NCBI RefSeq assembly: GCF_016522075.1
Contig: NZ_JAEHFW010000001.1
Span: 868,001-932,000, forward strand
DNA: 64,000 bases
Source of the DNA: Mucilaginibacter segetis
GTDB lineage: Bacteria; Bacteroidota; Bacteroidia; Sphingobacteriales; Sphingobacteriaceae
Direction of reading: 5' to 3'
Of this stretch, positions 52,353 to 62,340 are shown in pieces. Below the pieces are notes generated by a model. It saw only the letters and a list, made by a program, of their open reading frames with translations, did not search any database and was not told the DNA's origin. The position numbers and the translations under genes were made by a program. How positions within the stretch are numbered: the stretch's first letter is position 1; each line of letters starts with the position of its first letter.

Positions 52353-53582
52353 ATGAAACTTAAATTTTTACGCTTATCATTTTTTTTACTCACCGTTTTA
52401 AGTATGAACGCATCTGCGCAGATATTGACGCAGGAAGATTCATTAGCCGCTGGTCTGATTTACAAACAGCAGGCAACGGTAATAGCCGGATATGGTGAAG
52501 CTAAATACAGCATAGATACCAAAAGAAAAAGTGCAGAAGCCAGTTTAAAAAGAGTCGTGCTGTTTTTGGGGCATAAATTCAATAATAAGATATCCCTGTT
52601 TACGGAACTGGAGGTGGAAGATGCTCTGGTAGCCAATGGCTCTAACTCTGGCATCGGTGAGATATCCATGGAGCAAGTTTTTTTGAAATTTAACCTTAAC
52701 CCCAATACCTATTTAGTGGCAGGGTTGTTTTTGCCACGAATTGGTATTCTTAACGAAAATCACCTGCCCACAACATTTAACGGGGTAGACCGGCCTTTTT
52801 TAGAGGAGCAAATCATCCCTTCAACATGGCGCGAAGTCGGCGTCGGGCTATACGGACAATTTAAACAAATACAAGGGCTTAATTACAGTGTTTCATTAAC
52901 TAACGGACTAAACTCAGAAGGATTCAGCAGCGCCAACGGAATTGGTGGCGGTACACAGTTAGGTCAGGCGCAAAACGGAACTAATCTGGGGTTTAATGCT
53001 GCCCTACTTTATTACGTTGGCGATTTCAGGCTTCAGGCATCAGGTTATATAGGCGGTTCTACTGCTAAAGAAAAACGTGTGGCCGACAGCCTGCAATTGA
53101 ATTCAGGCGCATTTGGCAATCCGGTAAAACTGGGCGAAATTGATGCTCAATACAGTAATGCTGGTATTAGCGTTCGCGGTATCGCAACTATAGTTAATAT
53201 TAAAAATGCCGATGCGATCAACCGTGCATTTGCTAATAACACCCCCGAAACGATGTATGGGGGTTATGCCGAACTTGGTTATGATCTCTTGTATCCGGCT
53301 AACAAAGGCACTAAATCTTTCATTCTATTCGGCCGCTATGAATACGTGAATTTGAATGCTCAGATCCCTTCTAACGGGTTGGAGAATAAAGCTAACGAGA
53401 AGAACTATATCGTTGGTGGTTTCACTTATAAGCCTATCAGAGGCGTGGCTATAAAGGCTGATTATGTGCGCCGTATTACGGGCGATTTCAATCAGGCGCT
53501 CATTGTAACACCATTTCCACAGCAGGTGCCTTATTTTAAAAACGACGGATTTGTGAACCTGGGCGTAGCCTATAATTTTTAA
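52353..53582 (+). CDS. outer-membrane porin-like beta-barrel protein
   Basis: 409 residues with a signal peptide (MKLKFLRLSFFLLTVLSMNA, cleavage near SAQ). Amphipathic strands run throughout (ISLFTELEVEDAL, LGFNAALLYYVGDFRLQASG) and the protein ends with GFVNLGVAYNF, the terminal aromatic expected for an outer-membrane barrel. It resembles phosphate-selective porin O/P-like proteins in layout. As first gene of an operon with Rieske, imelysin and DUF1111 genes it may admit iron or a redox substrate; the solute is unknown. Confidence 0.8.
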   Translation: MKLKFLRLSFFLLTVLSMNASAQILTQEDSLAAGLIYKQQATVIAGYGEAKYSIDTKRKSAEASLKRVVLFLGHKFNNKISLFTELEVEDALVANGSNSGIGEISMEQVFLKFNLNPNTYLVAGLFLPRIGILNENHLPTTFNGVDRPFLEEQIIPSTWREVGVGLYGQFKQIQGLNYSVSLTNGLNSEGFSSANGIGGGTQLGQAQNGTNLGFNAALLYYVGDFRLQASGYIGGSTAKEKRVADSLQLNSGAFGNPVKLGEIDAQYSNAGISVRGIATIVNIKNADAINRAFANNTPETMYGGYAELGYDLLYPANKGTKSFILFGRYEYVNLNAQIPSNGLENKANEKNYIVGGFTYKPIRGVAIKADYVRRITGDFNQALIVTPFPQQVPYFKNDGFVNLGVAYNF

Positions 53583-53586
53583 AATA

Positions 53587-54015
53587 ATGATTAACAGAAG
53601 AAATTTTATAAAATCAGGATGTACAGCTTGTTTGTTGACCGCTGCCGGGGTATCGTTGCTGGAAGGCTGCACGGCTTCCCTGCCGTTAATTAAAGCGGAT
53701 GTTGCAAAAAGCTCAGATTTAATGATCAGTCCGGATAGTTTTTTACCGGGCAAAGGCAATATGCTGGTGGTGCGCAGTAAACAGCTGGAGTGCGATATAC
53801 TGCTCATTAAAAACGAAGATACTTACAAGGCCCTTTATTTGAAATGCACCCATGAGGGTGTAGGCTTAACGCCAACAGCGAACAAGATATTTTGCAGTGC
53901 ACACGGAAGCGTGTTCGATCTTGATGGCAAGGTAGTAAAAGAGCCTGCACTTCGTCCGTTAAAGACTTTTAACACTCAATTCATCAATAATCAAATCATC
54001 ATACATTTAACTTAA
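53587..54015 (+). CDS. exported Rieske [2Fe-2S] protein
   Basis: 142 residues. INRRNFIKSG followed by a hydrophobic stretch (CTACLLTAAGVSLLEGC) is a Tat-type signal with a possible lipidated Cys. The Rieske motifs are CTHEG and CSAHGSVFDLDGKV, giving the Cys-His/Cys-His ligands, with LRPLKTFNTQ downstream. It starts 4 bases after the porin stop and 5 bases before the imelysin gene, so it is in the operon. It probably moves electrons in the periplasm for the DUF1111 di-haem partner or for iron reduction. Confidence 0.92.
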   Translation: MINRRNFIKSGCTACLLTAAGVSLLEGCTASLPLIKADVAKSSDLMISPDSFLPGKGNMLVVRSKQLECDILLIKNEDTYKALYLKCTHEGVGLTPTANKIFCSAHGSVFDLDGKVVKEPALRPLKTFNTQFINNQIIIHLT

Positions 54016-54020
54016 TTCAT

Positions 54021-55091
54021 ATGAAAACAATTGCTACCAGGGCGCTGCTGATCGGGTTACCGCTGACCATGCTGACTTTATCATGCAAAAAGAATAACGA
54101 TAATAATGCGAACGGCTTTGAATCTTTAAAAACTGATGTACTTGCGGATATATCTGCCAATGTTTGTACGAACTCTTATCAGGACCTGTATGCGAGAACG
54201 CAGGAATTATCCGATGCAGTAACGGCTTTAAATACCGCTACTAATGATGCCAATTTAGCTACTGCCCGTACCAAATGGAAAGCTATCCGTGTTACCTGGG
54301 AGCAAAGTGAGGGCTGGTTATTCGGCCCTGTTGAAGCTAACAGCATTGATCCGCGTATAGACACCTGGCCAGTTGATTTTAATGCCTTGGAAACGATATT
54401 GAAAAATAGCGATGCATTAACTGAAAGTTATGTTGATGGCTTGGATGAGTCGTTAAAAGGTTTTCACCCGATTGAATATTTATTGTGGGGACAAGCCGGT
54501 GCTAAAACCGCAGCTCAGTTTACAACCCGCGAAAAACAATATTTAGTGGCTTTAACCCAGAACTTGTTGAAACTGACCAAAGAAGTAAGAGATGTATGGA
54601 CAACTGGCGGCTATCAGACACAACTGGCAAAAGCTGGCAGCGGTTCTACGGAGTTTACCAGCCAGCAGGCAGCTTACGTGCAGATCGTTACCGCTATGGC
54701 TGACATTTGCGGTGAAGTTGCCGACTCGAAACTAAAGGAACCTTTTGACGCACAGGACCCAAGCTTGGAAGAAAGCCCTTTTGCCAAGAATTCTATTATC
54801 GATTTTACCAACAACATTAATGGCATACTGGATATTTACCAGGGACGCTTCAATAGTAGTGACGGTAAAGGCCTGGAAGATCTGGTACGTGCCAACAACC
54901 TATCGTTAGACGCCGAGATCAAAAGCAAACACGCTGCGGCCATAGCAGCATTAGCAGCAATCGATGTGCCGTTTGGTCAGGCTATAACTACGCAGCAAAG
55001 TAAAATACAAAACGCTATGACCAAAATTAATGAACTGCATAGCGTGCTGGAAGACAAACTGAATGCTTACGTGCTGCAATACGTAAAATAA
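54021..55091 (+). CDS. imelysin-family (iron-regulated) lipoprotein
   Basis: 356 residues with a lipobox (LTMLTLSCKKN, Cys about 22). GFHPIEYLLWGQ contains the GxHxxE motif of imelysins (His and Glu), placed about 150 residues in as usual, and the all-helical pattern of two four-helix bundles is evident. The family is found with iron uptake genes and is proposed to bind iron or another ligand in the periplasm. Here it lies between a Rieske protein and a DUF1111 haem protein. Confidence 0.92.
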   Translation: MKTIATRALLIGLPLTMLTLSCKKNNDNNANGFESLKTDVLADISANVCTNSYQDLYARTQELSDAVTALNTATNDANLATARTKWKAIRVTWEQSEGWLFGPVEANSIDPRIDTWPVDFNALETILKNSDALTESYVDGLDESLKGFHPIEYLLWGQAGAKTAAQFTTREKQYLVALTQNLLKLTKEVRDVWTTGGYQTQLAKAGSGSTEFTSQQAAYVQIVTAMADICGEVADSKLKEPFDAQDPSLEESPFAKNSIIDFTNNINGILDIYQGRFNSSDGKGLEDLVRANNLSLDAEIKSKHAAAIAALAAIDVPFGQAITTQQSKIQNAMTKINELHSVLEDKLNAYVLQYVK

Positions 55092-55094
55092 AAA

Positions 55095-56489
55095 ATGAAG
55101 AAAACTACTATAGCTATTTTAGTAATTCTAACTGCGGTTATCGTTGTTCAGTTTTCTTGCCGAAAAACTGATAACATTCCTGCATCCGGAAACCCTGACA
55201 GCGAATGGTTGAGTGGAGGAAGTGAAACGGCGTTCGATCAGGGTAGCGGGTCATTCTCGCATGCTTTCAGTAGTTTGTCGGCTCACCTATTGCGCGTCCA
55301 TGAGATTGGCGACGGACAATTCGGCGCTACTTTCGTATCCGCGCCTGCCCCTGTAAATCCTGGTTTGGGGCCGATATTTAACAATGTGTCTTGTAGTTCC
55401 TGCCACGTGTCCGATGGGCGCGGCAAAATACCGGGCATAGGTGAATCGGCGGCCAATATGCTTTTCCGGCTCAGCATTCCCGGAGTGGGTGAACATGGCA
55501 ACCCGGTACCGGTACCGGGCTATGGCGATCAACTTCAAACCCGGTCTTTGCTTAACGTAACCCGTGAAGGTGATGTGAACATTACCTATACGGATAACAC
55601 TTACTATTTTGCCGACGGGGAAGCTTACCAATTACGTACCCCTGCTTATGCCTTGACAGGGTTATATACAACCATGCCGGCGAATGTTTTGCTTTCACCG
55701 CGCGTGGCTGCGCCGGTATTTGGTCTTGGCCTGTTGGAGGCGGTAAGCGATGCCTCTATATTGGCCAGCGCAGACCCGGACGATAAAGACGGCGACGGGA
55801 TAAGCGGTAAGCCAAATTATGTTTGGGACATATTAAACCAAAAAAGCGTATTGGGCCGTTTTGGTTGGAAAGCTAATCAGCCAACACTATTGCAACAAGT
55901 GGCCGCCGCTTATAATGGCGATATCGGAATTACCAATTTCTTGTTTCCCAAAGAAAGTAGCCAGGGTCAGACCCAATTCGACAGTGCACCAAATAGTAAA
56001 TCGTATGAATTGGCTGACAGCTTGCTGTATAGTGTACAGTTCTATGTGCGCACTTTACAGGTACCCGTACGCCGGAATGTGACGGCACCAATGGTGGTGC
56101 AGGGCAAGGCGCTTTTCATAAAGGCTGGTTGTGACAAATGTCATAAACTGGACCTGCGCACCGATGTTGACGTCAGTTTCCCATCGGTTAGTAATCAATT
56201 GATCCATCCATTTACCGATCTGTTATTGCACGATATGGGGCCGGGCCTTGCAGATAACCGCCCGGATTTCCTGGCGAGCGGCAGTGAATGGCGTACGGCA
56301 CCGCTTTGGGGTATCGGCCTTACACAAAAAGTGAATAATCATACAAACTTTTTACATGACGGCCGGGCACGCAACTTGATGGAGGCAATCATGTGGCATG
56401 GTGGCGAAGCGCTTTCGTCCAAGGTTAAAGTAAGCCATTTTACAAAAACAGAGAGAGAGGCCATTTTAGCTTATCTCAATTCCTTGTAG
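55095..56489 (+). CDS. DUF1111 di-haem oxidoreductase-like lipoprotein
   Basis: 464 residues with a lipobox-like N-terminus (AVIVVQFSCRKTD). Two c-type haem sites are visible: CSSCH (about 101-105, in FNNVSCSSCHVSDGRG) and CDKCH (in GKALFIKAGCDKCHKLDLRT). The region between and after shows the DUF1111 pattern (GRFGWKANQPTLLQQVAAAY, HDGRARNLMEAIMWHGGEA). Relatives are thiol-oxidoreductase or MauG-like peroxidases. It is the last gene of the operon, 3 bases after imelysin. The grouping with imelysin is known from iron-related loci; the precise reaction is not known. Confidence 0.92.
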   Translation: MKKTTIAILVILTAVIVVQFSCRKTDNIPASGNPDSEWLSGGSETAFDQGSGSFSHAFSSLSAHLLRVHEIGDGQFGATFVSAPAPVNPGLGPIFNNVSCSSCHVSDGRGKIPGIGESAANMLFRLSIPGVGEHGNPVPVPGYGDQLQTRSLLNVTREGDVNITYTDNTYYFADGEAYQLRTPAYALTGLYTTMPANVLLSPRVAAPVFGLGLLEAVSDASILASADPDDKDGDGISGKPNYVWDILNQKSVLGRFGWKANQPTLLQQVAAAYNGDIGITNFLFPKESSQGQTQFDSAPNSKSYELADSLLYSVQFYVRTLQVPVRRNVTAPMVVQGKALFIKAGCDKCHKLDLRTDVDVSFPSVSNQLIHPFTDLLLHDMGPGLADNRPDFLASGSEWRTAPLWGIGLTQKVNNHTNFLHDGRARNLMEAIMWHGGEALSSKVKVSHFTKTEREAILAYLNSL

Positions 56490-56618
56490 TTCCTAATAAT
56501 AAGAAAGTGAGATTCCTTTAGTAAGAAACAGGTGTATTTCGCCTGAGCTATTTATTGATGACATGGTAAGGATATGGGTTCGCCGTGGTAGAGAACCTGT
56601 GAAATGCCCGGGTTTAGT

Positions 56619-57773
56619 TTAATTGATAAGGAGATTTACTGATTTGCATCTTCCGAAGACTATTTTTTGCTTTGACTGTTTTGGCTGAGTGTTCCAAAAG
56701 CATTCCCGTACTGTTAATTGCTTTTTAACCGGATCCAGGCTGATCAGCTGAAATGAAAGTTTGGTTTCATCATCAGCCGAGTATTTTCCTTTCATCGGAG
56801 AATCTACCCTAAAAACCGGCAAGGAGATGTCTCCGTTAGGTCCTTTATAAGTGTAAAACTCATTCCAGTTGCTATTGCCATGAAAGTAAGCTTTGATATT
56901 GGGGTGTAATTTGAGAAACCGCACCAATCCCCGCTGCTCTAAATCGGTCGCATGTTCACCTTTTTGTACTACGGACGCTTCCTTATAAACTTCAGCGGTC
57001 AGGTTCTCGAATTTGCTTCCTTTCCTAAATGTTCCAGGTCCGAGCGGGTCGCTGAAATGCTTGGCTTCACTTGTAGGCTGGTCATGGGTAAAGATGACAA
57101 CAGGCATTGTCCGAGGCACCTTTTTTAAATTCCCGGTCATCCAGACACGCTCAGCGGAATCAGGCCAAAGGGTAATAAAAACAAAGTGTATTCCTCCGAT
57201 ATCGCGGCTGTAGTTAATCTTATCATTAGCATAATCATAGGTATCATTTGATAATGGTACGGCGGGATGCATCATTGCATTATAAATTTTAACCATAACC
57301 GTCGGATCTTTTTCCGGGACAAGTTTTCTTGTAAACCCTATAGCGTTCGAAATATCATGATTTCCCGGCACGAAAAGAAGCTGGGTTGCCATGCCTTTGC
57401 AGCCGTGTAGTTGCAGTCCATGTTCATAAACGCTGACAAACTGTTGCCAGGAGTCTCCGGCAGGTTGATAAGGCGGTTCCTGACGATTGGCAATATCGCC
57501 CGTTTGTATCAGGTAATCAACCGCTTTAATCAGTTCACCTGCCCCGACGCCATTATCCCGGGGAAGTCGCTCATTCACGATATTGTTCATAGCGAAGATC
57601 ATGGCAGCGTTTACCCTGTAGGCCGGAACCGCGGTGTCGCCCCGGAATTTTTGCCTGGAAAGTCCGAAATGTGCATCAGAAGTGTATAGGATATGGATCG
57701 GTGCGTGTTGCTGGCCCACCGCATACGAAAAACTGAAAGCCATCCAGAGGCAAACAAATAAAAATCGTTTCAT
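56619..57773 (-). CDS. calcineurin-like metallophosphoesterase, exported
   Basis: I start at ATG 57773 (MKRFLFVCLWMAFSFSYAVG), which gives a clean signal peptide; the longer frame to 57830 does not. 384 residues with IHILYTSDAHFGL (metal Asp, His), LIQTGDIANRQ, LFVPGNHDISNA, VIFTHDQPTS and YFHGNSNWNEFY, the full calcineurin-type metal set. It acts on phosphate esters in the periplasm. It is divergent from a TonB-dependent receptor gene (176 bases between starts), so they may share regulation. Confidence 0.88.
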   Translation of the reverse strand: MKRFLFVCLWMAFSFSYAVGQQHAPIHILYTSDAHFGLSRQKFRGDTAVPAYRVNAAMIFAMNNIVNERLPRDNGVGAGELIKAVDYLIQTGDIANRQEPPYQPAGDSWQQFVSVYEHGLQLHGCKGMATQLLFVPGNHDISNAIGFTRKLVPEKDPTVMVKIYNAMMHPAVPLSNDTYDYANDKINYSRDIGGIHFVFITLWPDSAERVWMTGNLKKVPRTMPVVIFTHDQPTSEAKHFSDPLGPGTFRKGSKFENLTAEVYKEASVVQKGEHATDLEQRGLVRFLKLHPNIKAYFHGNSNWNEFYTYKGPNGDISLPVFRVDSPMKGKYSADDETKLSFQLISLDPVKKQLTVRECFWNTQPKQSKQKIVFGRCKSVNLLIN

Positions 57774-57948
57774 TTTAAGGATTTTCGACAAAGTACCGGA
57801 GCAATTCTGGAGACAATCTGCAAAAGACAACCGGAAAACCCTTGCAACATTAGGGTAATATTAAGCTTTCATTATCAAATCATTCAAGGTGTAAAAAATT
57901 CCAAATTCCTCCAGTTTTCGGGCGGTCTATTGTGAAAAAAAACTCGAC

Positions 57949-60807
57949 ATGAACAAACCTTTACCACCATTTTCCAGCAGCCTGTCAGAGACGCCCTGTC
58001 CTTTAATTAAAATATTACTGTCATTGCTGATCATCTGTTTTACAGCAACGGGGTATGCGCAAACAATTAAAGGTAAGGTGTTCGATGCAAAAACCGGCGA
58101 GCCATTGGTCGGCGCTACTGTAAGCCTAATTGCGGGGAACAAACCACTTTACACTACCGCCCGCTTAGACGGTTCCTTTTCATTTTACAAGCTGAAGCCT
58201 GAGCTGTACCAGCTAGCCGCTCAATTTGTGGGATATGATCCTGTGACCGGGAAAATCGTTGATCTGCGAGGGGGCGGCGACCAAACGGTCAACCTCTACT
58301 TAAACTCACAAGCAACCCAGATGAGTGAAGTTACCATAGCCGCGCAGGGAAACCACGAAAGCGACCGTGCGGTCCGCAGCCTCGAAAAAGCCGCTCCAAG
58401 CGTGCTCAATATTCTTTCAGCCAATACTATTCAGTTATTACCTGACGTTACCGTGGCCAACGCTTTACAACGCGTAAGCGGTGTCACGATCCAGCGCTCG
58501 TCGAGCGGCGAGGGTCGGTACGCCATTATTCGCGGTATGGCGCAACGATATAATAACACCCTCGTTAACGGTATCAAAATACCCAGTCCCGATGATGCTT
58601 ACCGGTTTGTGCCCATGGACATTTTTCCTTCAGAAATGCTGGAGCGCCTGGAGGTGATCAAAGCACTAACACCAAACATGGAAGGCGATGCAATCGGGGG
58701 CACCATGAATCTGGTTATGAAAAGCGCACCTGACCATTTAGTGGTTAGTGCCAACCTATCTGGCGGTATGTCAAGCCTGTTTTCAGGAAACCGGCCTTTT
58801 CTAAGTTTCAAGGCATCTCCTAATAGGCAATCACCTGCTATGATACATGGAAACAGCTATTCTGCAACTTATGCAGATTTCAACAATAACGCACTTACCA
58901 GTAACAAGAATCTGAGCAGTCCGTTGAGCAGCACTGCCGGTCTGACCGTAGGGGACCGGTTTTTTAATAACAAATTAGGGGTGATCGTTTCAGCCAGCTA
59001 CCAAAACATTTACCGCGGGTCTGATTCTAAACAGCTTACCCCTAACGCCCAGCCGTCCGCCATACCCTTGCCGAATTCCCCTCAGTTTTCTGATGCCTAT
59101 GATCGCACTTATTCTACGCAGACGCAGCGTTTAGGGCTTCACAATAAGATAGATTATGTCATCAATGATAAGAACAAGCTGTCATTATATAACCTTTACA
59201 TTCACCAGAACGAGTATACCGCCAGGGTTACGGCAGATACGCTCGGACTGGGTCTTAATTCCACCAATCTGAGTAAACAGATCACGCTCGAAAACCGGAG
59301 CCAGCTCATTCAGCAGAATATCTATAACAGTACGCTTCATGGTGATCACGTGCTGAATAATAAGCTACGGTTTAACTGGGACGGTGTTTATTCGATTGCT
59401 ACGCGCCATATGCCCGACCGTACGGACTTTCAGTATGATGCTAATAAATCGCTCAATAACGCAGGGACGGTAACGGCCGAAGTTGATAATAATACCAAAT
59501 TGACCCATCATTGGGAAAATAACCGTGACCGTGATTTGTCGGGTTATGGCAACTTAATTTATAACCCGACAATTGCCGGACAGACCGTAGAAATTGCCAT
59601 CGGCGGATTGTACCGCAATAAAAACAGGGATGCTGATTATATCAGCTACAGTCTTACCGGTGGTAAATCGACTTTATATAACAATAATTTTGATCAGATA
59701 CCTTTTACCTTTACTACGGCGTCCGATGGTATCGGCTCCAATAATCCTGACCTGAACAACAATTATTCTGTAACGGAAAAGGACAATGCCGAGTACGGGC
59801 AAATCAAGTTCAGATTATTTCAAAAACTTCAGGTACTTGGTGGCGTACGTATCGAAAACACCGCAATGACCTATGATACCAAATCACCGGCCACCGTTTC
59901 CCAACGCAGTGGAAATATCAGTTACACCGATGTTTTGCCAAGTATTCATTTAAAATATGAACTGGATGGAAAGCAAAACCTGCGCGCATCCTATTTCGCT
60001 TCCCTCAGCCGCCCCGGCTTCGGAGAGATCATACCGTATAATCGTCCAGGGGAGTATTATGATGAGATCGGAAATCCATACCTGAAGCACATTACGGCTG
60101 ACAATCTGGATCTGCGTTATGAACTGTTCCCCGGAGGAGCAGACCAATTGCTGATCGGTACCTTCTTTAAGAAAATCCATAATCCGATCGAGTACTTCGT
60201 GGTACGCCAGGGAGGGCCGAGCAACCAGTTTATCAAGCCGCAGAATGATGAAAATGATGCCACCAATTACGGCGCAGAACTCGTAGCGACCAAGTTTTTT
60301 GGCACAATCGGGTTTTCAGTGAATTACACCTACACGCATTCGCGGATCACCACGCCAAAGTTAAATTACTACAATGACCCGACAGCAGGATTCCAGCAGG
60401 ATTTTGTTAATCAGACCCGTCCCTTACAAGGTCAGGCTGACCATGTAGGCAACGCCTCCATTCTATACAAAAGCGCAAAGATAGGTTTGGACATGCAGTT
60501 GGCGTTCGTTTACACTGGCGAGCGCCTGGCGCAGGTATCGCCATATCTGAACCTGGATTTCTATCAGCATGCCTATGAACAACTGGATTTCTCTTTTGAA
60601 AAGAAGCTTACCAGTCATTTCTCATTCTATGGAAAAGTGAATAATATCACTAATGCGGCGGCGAAGGTCTATTTAAAATATCCACATAGTAATCTGGATG
60701 CCAAACAGCAGGAATTTTTAGGCAAGCAGGATATTGCTGCCCAGACACTGGTACAAAGTGATTTCTACAAAACCCTCTTTCTTGGCGGCATCCGCTATAA
60801 ACTTTAA
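57949..60807 (+). CDS. TonB-dependent receptor with carboxypeptidase-regulatory-like domain
   Basis: 952 residues with a signal peptide (ILLSLLIICFTATGYAQ). A beta-sandwich domain follows (IKGKVFDAKTGEPLVGATVS), then a plug (VANALQRVSGVTIQRSSSGE, YAIIRGMAQRYNNTLVNGIK, MLERLEVIKALTPNMEGDAI) and a long barrel ending LFLGGIRYKL. No STN domain, so it is not sigma-regulated through FecR. The plug type (xxxRGMxxRYN, TPxMxGDAIGG) is typical of receptors found next to phosphatases or glycosidases. The substrate is probably a phosphorylated compound, judged only from the divergent phosphoesterase. Confidence 0.92.
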   Translation: MNKPLPPFSSSLSETPCPLIKILLSLLIICFTATGYAQTIKGKVFDAKTGEPLVGATVSLIAGNKPLYTTARLDGSFSFYKLKPELYQLAAQFVGYDPVTGKIVDLRGGGDQTVNLYLNSQATQMSEVTIAAQGNHESDRAVRSLEKAAPSVLNILSANTIQLLPDVTVANALQRVSGVTIQRSSSGEGRYAIIRGMAQRYNNTLVNGIKIPSPDDAYRFVPMDIFPSEMLERLEVIKALTPNMEGDAIGGTMNLVMKSAPDHLVVSANLSGGMSSLFSGNRPFLSFKASPNRQSPAMIHGNSYSATYADFNNNALTSNKNLSSPLSSTAGLTVGDRFFNNKLGVIVSASYQNIYRGSDSKQLTPNAQPSAIPLPNSPQFSDAYDRTYSTQTQRLGLHNKIDYVINDKNKLSLYNLYIHQNEYTARVTADTLGLGLNSTNLSKQITLENRSQLIQQNIYNSTLHGDHVLNNKLRFNWDGVYSIATRHMPDRTDFQYDANKSLNNAGTVTAEVDNNTKLTHHWENNRDRDLSGYGNLIYNPTIAGQTVEIAIGGLYRNKNRDADYISYSLTGGKSTLYNNNFDQIPFTFTTASDGIGSNNPDLNNNYSVTEKDNAEYGQIKFRLFQKLQVLGGVRIENTAMTYDTKSPATVSQRSGNISYTDVLPSIHLKYELDGKQNLRASYFASLSRPGFGEIIPYNRPGEYYDEIGNPYLKHITADNLDLRYELFPGGADQLLIGTFFKKIHNPIEYFVVRQGGPSNQFIKPQNDENDATNYGAELVATKFFGTIGFSVNYTYTHSRITTPKLNYYNDPTAGFQQDFVNQTRPLQGQADHVGNASILYKSAKIGLDMQLAFVYTGERLAQVSPYLNLDFYQHAYEQLDFSFEKKLTSHFSFYGKVNNITNAAAKVYLKYPHSNLDAKQQEFLGKQDIAAQTLVQSDFYKTLFLGGIRYKL

Positions 60808-60819
60808 ACATCTCAGACA

Positions 60820-62244
60820 ATGAAAAAATATATAATCCCCGTAGTAATAGTGGTCCTATCCGCCAGTTTCTCGGGCTGTAAGAAATGGAACGGCGAGCAC
60901 ACTGACATTTATAATTATACTCCGCCTGCCGCAAACCCGATTAGTGACAAGGCTCCGCTTTCCTGTAGCGGAGGCAGCAGTGTTGTGCCAGTAAAGGGCA
61001 CCATGCTTAGTGGTAAAACCTACAATGTGAACGATGGCTGTGATATTGTGATTAACCCGGCAGACACTTTGTTTATGCAGCCAGGAGTTACATTGAATAT
61101 GGGCGCACGCAGCAGCTTGATTGTTCTTGGCACGCTGATCAGCAATGGCTCGAAAAATCAGCCTAACTGGATCACCGCTCCCGGGCTGGTGAAAAAAGAC
61201 GCCCCAGGTGCGGTGACAACCGCACAGGATTCTGCATTTGCCGGTCATTGGAAAGGAATCATTGGTGGCCCTACCTGTAATTTGATGGTATTAAGATGGA
61301 CACACGTGGAATACGCGGGCTATACCGAAGGCGATGCAACATCGAAACTGGCGAGCGCCGGCGCCGGCAATCAATATAGTATACTTTTCGCCAATTACAA
61401 AGGCAATTTTATTATGGAAGATTCCTGGCTGTATGGCGGCGTGGATGACCCTATCCGTATATCGGCGGGTAAGATTGCGATCTTTCGAAATACCTTTGAA
61501 AAAAACGGTGTCCACGGAGGCGATTGTCTGAACGCTAAAGGCGGAACCACGGGAACGATGGCTTATAATCTGTTTATAGGGACGGCGACAAACGGGCAAA
61601 AAGCTTCCAACAAAGGACAGGCTACGGGTGCCCCGCAAACAAATATTGTTATGTATAACAATACATTTATCAGCGGTGGCTACCGGCAGGTACAGAGCGG
61701 GCGCGGCGGTTGTATTAACTACGAGGAAGGCGCAGCCGGCATGTTTTATAATAATGTGGCAGTGAACTGTAAATATGGTTTTCGCGTTGTAGGAAGCCCG
61801 GTAGCTGATGTAGCACACTTGTCTTATGGCAATAATTTCCAGTATGCAGACTCTGTTTCCGTGGCCAACCAGTTCTATCCGACAGGGTACATCACCCAGC
61901 CACAACAGACAGATATTCCATCTATTATGACCTCTGCCAAATACCTGCCCTCAGGTTATAAACCGGGTGACATTTACGACGGTAGTGATGTTGTGCGTAT
62001 TAATAACCCTATGTTCCTGAATTTTCCGCTACCCACATCGGGGCATGCGCTGTCTGATTATAATGCGGTCGGATCATTTAATTTTCACCTCCAGGCGAAT
62101 TCACCGCTTATCGGAAAGGGGAATACAACTATTAAACCACTGATCGTTGTGCCGCTTGACAAGATCTACGGCCTTTCGGATGCAACCCCGCCCGGTGCTG
62201 ATCTTGGTTGTTATCAACTTAATGGAACAGGTAACCAGCATTAA
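60820..62244 (+). CDS. parallel beta-helix-type surface lipoprotein
   Basis: 474 residues with a lipobox (VLSASFSGCKKWNG, Cys about 20). Repeated short strands with Gly/Asn turns (GVTLNMGARSSLIVLGTLIS, NYKGNFIMEDSWLYGGVDDP, NIVMYNNTFISGG, GMFYNNVAVNCKYGFRVVG) indicate a right-handed parallel beta-helix. No catalytic motif is obvious. It lies 12 bases after the TonB receptor, in the place where SusD-like or other surface binding lipoproteins usually stand, so it may bind the receptor's ligand. Confidence 0.8.
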   Translation: MKKYIIPVVIVVLSASFSGCKKWNGEHTDIYNYTPPAANPISDKAPLSCSGGSSVVPVKGTMLSGKTYNVNDGCDIVINPADTLFMQPGVTLNMGARSSLIVLGTLISNGSKNQPNWITAPGLVKKDAPGAVTTAQDSAFAGHWKGIIGGPTCNLMVLRWTHVEYAGYTEGDATSKLASAGAGNQYSILFANYKGNFIMEDSWLYGGVDDPIRISAGKIAIFRNTFEKNGVHGGDCLNAKGGTTGTMAYNLFIGTATNGQKASNKGQATGAPQTNIVMYNNTFISGGYRQVQSGRGGCINYEEGAAGMFYNNVAVNCKYGFRVVGSPVADVAHLSYGNNFQYADSVSVANQFYPTGYITQPQQTDIPSIMTSAKYLPSGYKPGDIYDGSDVVRINNPMFLNFPLPTSGHALSDYNAVGSFNFHLQANSPLIGKGNTTIKPLIVVPLDKIYGLSDATPPGADLGCYQLNGTGNQH

Positions 62245-62264
62245 GCCGACTTATGAATTTGCAA

Positions 62265-62299
62265 AAAACGGGTAGCCCTTTCGGTTGCCCGTTTTATTT
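62265..62299 (+). terminator. rho-independent terminator after the beta-helix lipoprotein
   Basis: Stem AACGGGTAGCC / GGTTGCCCGTT (with G-T pairs), loop CTTTC, followed by TTATTT. It lies 20 bases after the lipoprotein stop and ends the TonB receptor operon. Confidence 0.8.
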
Positions 62300-62340
62300 A
62301 AATCCAGTTTTTCTTCAGAATTAACTTGTATATAGCCATA

